A stretch of DNA of 64,000 nt from Crossiella sp. SN42 (GTDB lineage Bacteria; Actinomycetota; Actinomycetes; Mycobacteriales; Pseudonocardiaceae). Positions 57,920 through 64,000 of the stretch are shown here, one piece after another (position 1 is the first letter of the stretch; each line of letters opens with the position of its first letter). The position numbers and the translations under genes were made by a program. The notes under the pieces were generated by a model, which made no database searches, was not told the origin of the DNA, and was given only the letters and a program-made list of their open reading frames with translations. Location of the stretch: positions 62,001 to 126,000 of the forward strand of contig NZ_JAMHIV010000006.1 of the NCBI RefSeq assembly GCF_023897065.1, given 5' to 3'.

Positions 57920-58567
57920 CTAGTTTTCGCCCAAACCGGCTTCCCTGGCCCGCATGATCGCCTCCGTGCGGTCGGCCACGTGCAGCTTGGAGAAGATGTT
58001 GGACACGTGGTTGCGCACGGTCTTTCCGCTGATCACGAGCTTGCGGGCGATCGCGGCGTTGCCCTCGCCCTGGGCGATGAGCACCAGCACCTCGTGCTCG
58101 CGGGCGGTCAGTTCGGGGAATGCCTCCACCTGGGCACGGGCGTTGTTGCCGAAGAAGCCGAGCAGCCTGGAGGCGATCGCGGGGCCGAAGATGGCCTGTC
58201 CCTCCCCGACCGCCCGGATGGCCCGGACGATCTCCTCCGGGGTCGCGCCCTTGAGCAGATAACCCCTGGCCCCGGCGCGCATCGCGGCGAAGACGGACTC
58301 GTTGTCGTCGAACATGGTCAGTACCAGGACACCGATGTGCGGACTGGTGCGCACGATCCGCCTGGTCGCTTCCACGCCGTTGAAGTCCGGCATGTTCAGG
58401 TCCATCACCACGACGTCGGGCTGCAGCGAGTCGGCCATGGCCACCGCGGCGGTGCCGGTGGCCGCCTCGCCCGCCACCTCGACGTCGGGGACCTGCTGCA
58501 ACGTCTGGCACAGGCCGAAGCGGAACAGCGGGTGGTCGTCCACCACCAGGATCCGGAGCTGGTCCAA
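57920..58567 (-). CDS. NarL-type response regulator
   Basis: A 215-residue response regulator. The receiver has the acidic pair at residues 10-11, phospho-acceptor D56 in 'VVVMDLNMP' and lysine in 'GYLLKGAT'; the C-terminal LuxR-type helix-turn-helix is 'LTAREHEVLVLIAQGEGNAAIARKL' and 'SGKTVRNHVSNIFSKL'. TTG is used as start, with GAGGAAG upstream. It follows the kinase gene by one base and is its obvious partner. Confidence 0.92.
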   Translation of the reverse strand: MDQLRILVVDDHPLFRFGLCQTLQQVPDVEVAGEAATGTAAVAMADSLQPDVVVMDLNMPDFNGVEATRRIVRTSPHIGVLVLTMFDDNESVFAAMRAGARGYLLKGATPEEIVRAIRAVGEGQAIFGPAIASRLLGFFGNNARAQVEAFPELTAREHEVLVLIAQGEGNAAIARKLVISGKTVRNHVSNIFSKLHVADRTEAIMRAREAGLGEN

Positions 58568-58568
58568 C

Positions 58569-60857
58569 TCAGGCTTCCTCCCTCGGCACCGGCAACCGCG
58601 CCGCGACGCGGGTTCCCCTCACCTTGTCACGGGACTCCACCTGGAAGTCACCGCCGAGCTCCCCGGCCCGTTCCCGCATCGAGCGCAGCCCGACCCCGTT
58701 GCGCCTGGTCTCGCCGAGCCCGAGCCCGTCGTCGAGCACCTCCACGTGCAGGTCCCGGTCCAGCCAGATCCGGACCAGGCAGCTTTGCGCGCCGGAGTGC
58801 CTGGCCACGTTGGTCAGCGCCTCGCACACGATCCGGTAGGCGGCCACCTCGACCGCGGCCGGCAGCGGGGGCAGCTGGTCGGAGACGTCCACCGCGATGG
58901 TCAGCGGGGCGTCGCCGTTGCCGCCGATCCGCCCGGCCAGGGTGGCCGCGTGCTCGCGCACCGCGGTGGCCAGGCCCAGCTGGTCCAGCACCGGCGGCCG
59001 CAGCCCGTGCGCGACCCGGCGGATCTCGCCGATCGCGCCCTGCAGCTCGTCCTCCAGCCTGCTCAGCATCTCCTCGGCCGCGCCCTGGTTGGTGTTCATC
59101 ACCTGCCGGACCACCTGCAGGCCCAGCGCGGCCGCGGCCAGCGTGGGCCCGACCCCGTCGTGCAGGTCGTGCAGCAGCCGCCGCCGCTCCTCCTCGCGGG
59201 CGCGCACGAGTCTGCTGCGGCTGCGGGCCAGGTCGGTGGTCAGCCGGGCGGTGTAGGCCACCGCGCCGGCGTGCCGGGCCACGTCGGTGAGCACCCGCAG
59301 GTCCGGGTCGTTGAACTCCTCACCGGCACCGCGGGGGCAGACCACCAGATCGCCGATGCGCTCACCTTGGTAGACCAGCGGCAGCCGGACCGGCTCGCCG
59401 ATCTCCTCGCCGTAGGCGGCGACCACCTCAAGCCCCTTGTCCCGCTCCAGCTCGATCGCGGTGTAGGGCAGCCGCAACGCGTGTCCGATGGTCTCCACCA
59501 GCGCGGGCAGCATGGCCTCCGGCGTCTGGGTCTGCTCCAGCCTGGCGGAGAGCGCGGAAACCACCCGATAGGGGTCGTCCCGGTAGCCGAAGAGGCGTTC
59601 GTTGACCAGTTTCGCCAGCCGGTCGTGCAGTGGCAGCACGATGAGCGCGGCCGCCGCCGCGGCCACCGCCTGCTCGGCCAGGTCGTTGGAGTGCGGCAGC
59701 ACCAGCCAGCGCAGCAGGCCGACCAGCACCAGGTACCCGCAGACGACGAACACCGACAGGATCACGTACGTCGCCGAGCGGCTGAGCACGACCTCGATGT
59801 CCATCACCTGGTAGCGCAGCACCGCCATGGCCACGGTCAGCGGCACCGGCAGGAACACCAGGACGTGGTACTGGTAGGCGAAGATCTCCTCGCCGAACAG
59901 GGCCACCGGCAGGCCCCACAACAGCGCGTAGAGCACCGCGGCCAGGCCGAGCGAGGCGGCCAGCCAGCGCAGCCGCATCCGGGTCAGGTGGCTCGTGCTC
60001 GCGCGGTACTTGTGCACGAGCACGCCGAAGACCAGCAGCGGGTAGACGAAGAGCACGGTGCGGATCGGCGAGGCCCAGACGTTGAGCGCCTCCACCGGGT
60101 TGTCCGTCATGGGCAGCCCGATGGCGAGGGTGGCCCCGTAGAGCAGCAGGCCGCCGCCGTAGCTGAGCGCGAGCAGCAGGCCGTACCTGGCCTTGGTGGT
60201 CACCTCGGGGTAGGCGAGGGCGAAGTGCAGCATGCCGCCCCACAGCAGCACCCAGAAGATCTGGCCGCCGTACCAGCGGTAGAACTGCTCGCCTGAGACC
60301 AGGTCCAGCGCCTCGATGCCGAAGTAGCCCGACCCGGCCAGGGTGATCATGGCGATCGAGGAGGCGACCACCGCGGCCCGTGCGGCTGGGTCCCGTGGAC
60401 GGCGGGCGAACAGGTAGACCGCGGCGCCGAAGAGCAGGAACAGCACCAGCAGGTTGGGCCAGTTGTGGATCAGCTGGCCGAGCACCGGGTACTGGGTCAG
60501 GGTGACCCGGATGATCTTCCGCTCGCTCCCGCGCAGCACCTCGTAGTCGAGGGTCTGGCCCTCCCGGAACGCCGGGCCGCCCGGCCGCCTGGCGCCCTCA
60601 CTGGTGTCCCGGCCGTCGATGGCGATGATCACGTCGCCCGCCTGCAACGGGCCGTCGCGGGTCTCGCCCAGCACCTTCACCACGCCGTCCGGGGTGGCGA
60701 AGTCGTTCCGGTTGACCAGGGTGCCGTCGGAGGGGGCCAGTGCCCTGCTGAGCACGCACACCACCGCGAGCGCGACGGAGAGGACGGCGAAAGCCGCCAC
60801 CAGGATGATCCGCCCCCTCGAACCCGACACGGGGGTAATCGTGCTGCATACCCCCAT
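58569..60857 (-). CDS. ComP-like sensor histidine kinase with PDZ domain
   Basis: A protein of about 762 residues. One membrane helix, then a PDZ-like extracytoplasmic domain ('DGPLQAGDVIIAIDGRD'), seven or eight more helices, a GAF-like domain (about 440-540), a HisKA_3 dimerisation domain with the phosphorylated histidine in 'RRRLLHDLHDGVGP', and a HATPase domain with 'CEALTNVARHSGA' (N box) and 'VEVLDDGLGLG'. The plan resembles Bacillus ComP, which senses a secreted peptide. The ligand here is unknown. ATG at 60857 and TTG at 60869 are possible starts. It is co-transcribed with the response regulator. Confidence 0.88.
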   Translation of the reverse strand: MGVCSTITPVSGSRGRIILVAAFAVLSVALAVVCVLSRALAPSDGTLVNRNDFATPDGVVKVLGETRDGPLQAGDVIIAIDGRDTSEGARRPGGPAFREGQTLDYEVLRGSERKIIRVTLTQYPVLGQLIHNWPNLLVLFLLFGAAVYLFARRPRDPAARAAVVASSIAMITLAGSGYFGIEALDLVSGEQFYRWYGGQIFWVLLWGGMLHFALAYPEVTTKARYGLLLALSYGGGLLLYGATLAIGLPMTDNPVEALNVWASPIRTVLFVYPLLVFGVLVHKYRASTSHLTRMRLRWLAASLGLAAVLYALLWGLPVALFGEEIFAYQYHVLVFLPVPLTVAMAVLRYQVMDIEVVLSRSATYVILSVFVVCGYLVLVGLLRWLVLPHSNDLAEQAVAAAAAALIVLPLHDRLAKLVNERLFGYRDDPYRVVSALSARLEQTQTPEAMLPALVETIGHALRLPYTAIELERDKGLEVVAAYGEEIGEPVRLPLVYQGERIGDLVVCPRGAGEEFNDPDLRVLTDVARHAGAVAYTARLTTDLARSRSRLVRAREEERRRLLHDLHDGVGPTLAAAALGLQVVRQVMNTNQGAAEEMLSRLEDELQGAIGEIRRVAHGLRPPVLDQLGLATAVREHAATLAGRIGGNGDAPLTIAVDVSDQLPPLPAAVEVAAYRIVCEALTNVARHSGAQSCLVRIWLDRDLHVEVLDDGLGLGETRRNGVGLRSMRERAGELGGDFQVESRDKVRGTRVAARLPVPREEA

Positions 60858-60971
60858 TGAGTGCGACAACGTTCTGGCGCCGAATTCTTGAGGTCACTGG
60901 TCAGGCCTTAAACCCGTCCCACACTCGCGGTCCTAGACTTTGACGCACCAGTTGAGGAAAGCGGGTAGCGC

Positions 60972-62180
60972 GTGACGGGCCAGTCGAGCCATCCGGTCGG
61001 AACACCGGCCAGCATGCGGGTGCTCAACCAGCGTGCGGTGCTCGAACTGCTACGCCGATCGGGTCCGGCGACCCGGCCGCAGGTGGCCAAGGGCACCGGC
61101 CTGTCCAAGCCCACGGTCGGCCAGGCGCTGCTCGGGCTGGAGCAGGCGGGCCTGGTGCGCCCGGCCGGTCGCACCTCGGCGGGGCCGGGGCGCTCGGCGG
61201 TGGTCTACGAGGCCAACCCGGCCGCCGGGTACGTGCTCGCGGTGGACATCGGCCGGGAGCGCATCCGGCTGTCCCTGGTCGACCTGGGCGGGACCGAGGC
61301 GGCTCGCTGCGACGAGCGCAACCGGTGCCGTTCGGCCTCCGCGCTGGTGCGGCAGGTCAGGGAGCTGGCCGACCGCATCGTCGACTCGGCCGGGATCCGG
61401 TTCGACCAGGTGGTGGCCAAGGTGGTCGGCAGCCCAGGGGTGGCCGACCGGAACAGCCGGGCGCTGCAGCTGGCGCCGAACCTGCCGGGCTGGGGCCGTA
61501 AGGGCCTGCTGGACGAGCTGGAGTCGGTGCTCGGGCCGGGGCTGGTGGTGGAGAACGACGCGAACCTGGCCGCGCTCGGCGAGCGGGAACGCGGCGCCGC
61601 CCGGGAGGCGCGGGCGTTTGTGCTGGTCACCGTGGGCACCGGGGTCGGCATGGGGATCGTGATGGACGGGCAGCTGGTCCGCGGCGCGCACGGCGCGGCT
61701 GGCGAGATCGGCTACCTGCCGTACGGGCGCTTCGACGAGCAGGCGGTGCTCTCCGGCGAGCTGGCGCCCTCGCCGCGCGGACTGCTGGAACAGGCCGCCG
61801 GGGCCGGCGCGGTGGTCGAGCTGGCCCACGAGCTGGGCCTTGACCAGGCCCGCAGCGCCAAGGACGTGTTCGACGCGGCCCGCGCCCAGGACCCGACCGC
61901 GGTGCGGGTGGTGGAGCTGATCGCGGCCAGGCTGGCCTACGGCATCGCCTCGGTGACCGCGGTGATCGACCCGGAGCTGGTGGTGCTCGGCGGCGGGGTC
62001 GGCCGCAACTACGAGCTGCTGATCGAGCCGATGGAGCGGGCGCTGCGCTACCTCAGCCCGCTGCTGCCCACCGTGGTCGGCGGGGAGCTGGGCGATGACG
62101 CGGTGCTGGCCGGGGCGGTCGCGGTCGGCCTGCGCGCGGCCGAGGAAACCGTGTTCGACCGCCATGTGCACACCGGCTGA
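60972..62180 (+). CDS. ROK-family transcriptional regulator
   Basis: A 402-residue repressor of the ROK type. The N-terminal winged helix has 'RVLNQRAVLELLRRSGPATRPQVAKGTGLSKPTVGQAL'; the sugar-kinase-like domain has 'VLAVDIGRERIRLSL', 'VVENDANLAALGE', 'LVTVGTGVGMGI' and 'ELVVLGGGVGRNY'. The cysteine-rich zinc motif common to ROK proteins is missing; the equivalent region reads 'GEIGYLPYGRFDEQ'. GTG start at 60972. It is divergent from the kinase gene and probably controls sugar uptake genes outside the window. Confidence 0.9.
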   Translation: MTGQSSHPVGTPASMRVLNQRAVLELLRRSGPATRPQVAKGTGLSKPTVGQALLGLEQAGLVRPAGRTSAGPGRSAVVYEANPAAGYVLAVDIGRERIRLSLVDLGGTEAARCDERNRCRSASALVRQVRELADRIVDSAGIRFDQVVAKVVGSPGVADRNSRALQLAPNLPGWGRKGLLDELESVLGPGLVVENDANLAALGERERGAAREARAFVLVTVGTGVGMGIVMDGQLVRGAHGAAGEIGYLPYGRFDEQAVLSGELAPSPRGLLEQAAGAGAVVELAHELGLDQARSAKDVFDAARAQDPTAVRVVELIAARLAYGIASVTAVIDPELVVLGGGVGRNYELLIEPMERALRYLSPLLPTVVGGELGDDAVLAGAVAVGLRAAEETVFDRHVHTG

Positions 62181-62460
62181 ACGCCACGCGTCAGCGAAAC
62201 GTCAGCGTGGCTGCCTACTCTGAAGTATGTCGAAGGCAGGCCCGCTGCGCTGCTGCCGCCTTCGGCCGTAGGCGTCAGGCTGACGGGATGTCCGCATCCC
62301 GACCCACCCGGCCGGCGCTGCGAGCCCTGCCTGGTCCCAGCGCTTCCCCAGGGCACTGGAGCAGGCAGGGCTCCCCCTACTTCCGGGCCGGGAATGCCCA
62401 GCCTTGACACGGTGTTGAGCCGGTGCACGAGCGCCGTTGAGTCCACTGTGGAGGGTCGAG

Positions 62461-62796
62461 ATGCTGGAGAACTACCGCTGGGCGGAGTCGCTGCTGGCCC
62501 AGGGCGACCCGCTGGGCGCGCTGCAGGTGCTGGCGCCGATGCTGGGCGAGGACGCGGAGTTCTCGGTGCGGCTGCTGGCCGCCCGCGCCTACTACCACTC
62601 CGCGCAGCTGGGCCGGGCCGAGCGGCTGCTCACCGAGCTGACCGAGGCCGACCCGACCGACCACTACGTCCGGTTTCTGCTCGGCCGCACCTTGGAGCGC
62701 GCGGGCAGGCGGCCGGAGTCGGTGCCGCACTTCCGGCTGGCCGCGGCGCTCTCGCCGAGCCAGGACTACGCGGAGGCGCTGGCCAGGGTGGCCTGA
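62461..62796 (+). CDS. Small TPR protein
   Basis: A 111-residue protein made of tetratricopeptide-like helix pairs ('RWAESLLAQGDPLGALQVLAPML', 'LLAARAYYHSAQLGRAERLLTELTE', 'HYVRFLLGRTLERAGRRPESVPHF'). It has no signal or membrane segment and probably binds another protein. ATG at 62461 follows GGAGG. It converges with the protease gene and shares a terminator with it. Confidence 0.85.
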   Translation: MLENYRWAESLLAQGDPLGALQVLAPMLGEDAEFSVRLLAARAYYHSAQLGRAERLLTELTEADPTDHYVRFLLGRTLERAGRRPESVPHFRLAAALSPSQDYAEALARVA

Positions 62797-62811
62797 GCAG
62801 GAACAGACGAA

Positions 62812-62844
62812 CGGCCCGGTCGCGGCAGGAACGCGGCCGGGCCG
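62812..62844. terminator. Bidirectional hairpin terminator
   Basis: CGGCCCGGTCGCG and CGCGGCCGGGCCG, a 13-bp stem with one G-T pair and a 7-base loop, between the convergent TPR and snapalysin genes. Confidence 0.8.
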
Positions 62845-62860
62845 CTTCGCTTGTTCGAGA

Positions 62861-63409
62861 TCAGCCCGCGAGGGCCCACTCCCTGCCGTCGGTGCTGAAC
62901 GGCTCCACGCTGCCGAAGCCGTTGGCGAAGTTGCGCTCCACCTGGGCCTTCTCCGCGGCGTTCGGGTTGACGTTCTTGCAGCTGGTGCCCGCGCTGGCGC
63001 CGGACATCAGGTCGACGCACAGGCCGGTGCGCCGGTCCGGCAGGCCGAGGATGTGCCCCAGCTCGTGCGAGGTGATCCGCGGGATGTGGTGCCCGTCGTT
63101 GACCGCGGTGCGGCCCATCCACACGGTGCCGCGGCCGAGGCCGGTCACCTGGGCGCGCGGCCAGCCGTTGTCGGCCAGGATCCGGACCTGGGCCGGCGTG
63201 CCCGGCTCGAACCGGACGTTCTTGACCGAGGCGTTCCAGACCCTGGCGCCCTCGTCCCAGGCCGCCTTGAACTCCTGCGCCTGGCTGGTGTCGTACTTGA
63301 TCACTCGGACCGCGCTGGGCTCCGCGGCCGCGGGTGAGATGACCACGAGCAGCGAGGCCGCCGCGGTGACCACCCCGACCACCAGCTGCCTGATCTTGTT
63401 CTGGAGCAC
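62861..63409 (-). CDS. Snapalysin-type secreted metalloprotease
   Basis: A 182-residue small neutral protease (M7). Signal peptide 'LVVGVVTAAASLLVVISPAAA', then a mature enzyme with the zinc site 'HELGHILGLPD' (HExxHxxGxxD, where the final aspartate is the third ligand) and 'DLMSG', the Met-turn. Two cysteines would form the family disulfide. GTG start at 63409 with AGGAG 7 bases upstream. It is an extracellular housekeeping or nutritional protease of actinobacteria. Confidence 0.92.
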   Translation of the reverse strand: MLQNKIRQLVVGVVTAAASLLVVISPAAAEPSAVRVIKYDTSQAQEFKAAWDEGARVWNASVKNVRFEPGTPAQVRILADNGWPRAQVTGLGRGTVWMGRTAVNDGHHIPRITSHELGHILGLPDRRTGLCVDLMSGASAGTSCKNVNPNAAEKAQVERNFANGFGSVEPFSTDGREWALAG

Positions 63410-63602
63410 GGTTCATCTCCTAGCGATGCAGGGGGAAAAGAGCTGCCCCCAGCTAATCGCGCCGGGCCGCACACATCAACGGCCACGCATATACCAATGC
63501 CCCCCAATCCTGGGGTTATGGCGCAAAGACAGGACCGTCGGCCCGGGTGAGTAGTCGTGGCCGGTGCAGACCAATGGCGGGTTGTGGGTCAGCTGACGGC
63601 AA

Positions 63603-64000
63603 TTAGGCGAGCACGCGGTAGTGGGTTTGGTAGACGGTCCGGAATCCGGCCTTGTCGTAGAGAACCAGTGCGGCCGGGTTGTCGTCCATCACCTGGAGGT
63701 AGAGCTTTCTCGCGCCGTCGGCCCGGCCCCAGTGGGCGAGCGCGTGCAGGATCGCGCGGGCCGCGCCCCTACGCTGCGCCGAGGGCAGGGTGGCCTGGCA
63801 GTAGATGCCCAGCCAGTCCTGCTCGCGCACGCCCAAGGCGATCGCGACCGGCTCGCCGTCCAGGCGAACCGAGGCGTAGGCGGTGGGCTGTGCGATGCGG
63901 CGCAGGATCCTGGCGCGAATGTCGGCGCTCTCCGGAGTGAGCCGGTCCTCGGACTCCTCGGCGTCCGCGCTTATTCGCGGCGACTCGGATCTGCAGTAGG
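63603..64000 (-). CDS. GNAT acetyltransferase, 5' end outside window
   Basis: The frame is open from the stop at 63603 to the window edge (over 130 codons), so the start is not included. 'VAIALGVREQDWLGIYCQATLPSAQRRGAARAIL' contains the acetyl-CoA-binding Q/R-x-x-G-x-A loop of GNAT enzymes, and 'LYLQVMDDNPAALVLYDKAGFRTVYQTHYR' is the usual C-terminal motif B. The substrate is unknown. Confidence 0.85.
   Translation of the reverse strand, partial: YCRSESPRISADAEESEDRLTPESADIRARILRRIAQPTAYASVRLDGEPVAIALGVREQDWLGIYCQATLPSAQRRGAARAILHALAHWGRADGARKLYLQVMDDNPAALVLYDKAGFRTVYQTHYRVLA

Noticed and set aside
1-64000. CRISPR array or insertion sequence
   Set aside because: No regularly spaced direct repeats and no transposase gene were seen.

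Overview
The window is high-GC actinobacterial DNA. Gene content (EphD-like hydrolase/dehydrogenase, snapalysin, ROK regulator, LuxR-type two-component genes, frequent GTG/TTG starts, ATGA/GTGA overlaps) fits a Pseudonocardiales-type genome; this assignment is inference. About 1-53,800 looks like the right-hand part of an integrated conjugative element whose large serine integrase (51,845-53,788) runs into a tRNA-Arg(CCG) gene (53,725-53,799, minus strand). From 53,900 onward the DNA looks like ordinary chromosome. The left end of the element is not in the window.

Layout. 1-2,600: HxlR-type regulator, two related lipoproteins and a small secreted protein, with paired 18-bp dyads between the divergent promoters, plus a prepilin peptidase. 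2,645-15,346: a Tad/Flp pilus locus (secreted proteins, CpaB/RcpC-like, TadZ, TadA, TadB, TadC, Flp-like pilin, TadE/TadG-like pseudopilins) closed by a large membrane LysM-BTAD regulator. 15,855-22,033: an island of unrecognised genes, including a protein with an internal duplication and four tandem paralogs of about 325-340 aa. 22,049-26,644: a pentapeptide-repeat membrane protein divergent from a ClpC/KAP chimera. This chimera has a Clp N domain and a ClpC first ATPase domain lacking the Walker A lysine and pore loop, followed by a KAP P-loop NTPase in place of the second ring. 26,906-32,568: lytic transglycosylase-NlpC/P60 protein, replication-relaxation protein and VirD4-like coupling ATPase. 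33,011-34,937: secreted NucA/NucB-type nuclease plus a small protein resembling the NucA inhibitor Nin/ComJ. 36,187-43,378: type IV secretion operon (VirB4, PrgI-like, VirB6/TrbL-like, small pilin-like protein, sigma-like protein, GP88). 43,873-50,966: seven overlapping genes forming a DNA-modification operon (two methyltransferase-like proteins, C5-cytosine methyltransferase, PP-loop protein, VUT/YhhQ transporter, DpdA-like transglycosylase, N4/N6 methyltransferase). 51,134-53,788: recombinases.

Working model (inference): the element transfers itself by a type IV system, may use its own Tad pilus for contact, and marks its DNA with methyl and 7-deazaguanine modifications against restriction. 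The ClpC/KAP chimera and the four-paralog island are the best candidates for undescribed systems, possibly defence. No classical relaxase was recognised in the window.

A caution: five probable single-base indels (near 12,291, 21,554, 24,099, 46,218 and 46,773), most in G or C runs, break or shift otherwise good reading frames. They may be assembly errors, natural decay or, for the G7 tract at 24,099, slippage-based switching.
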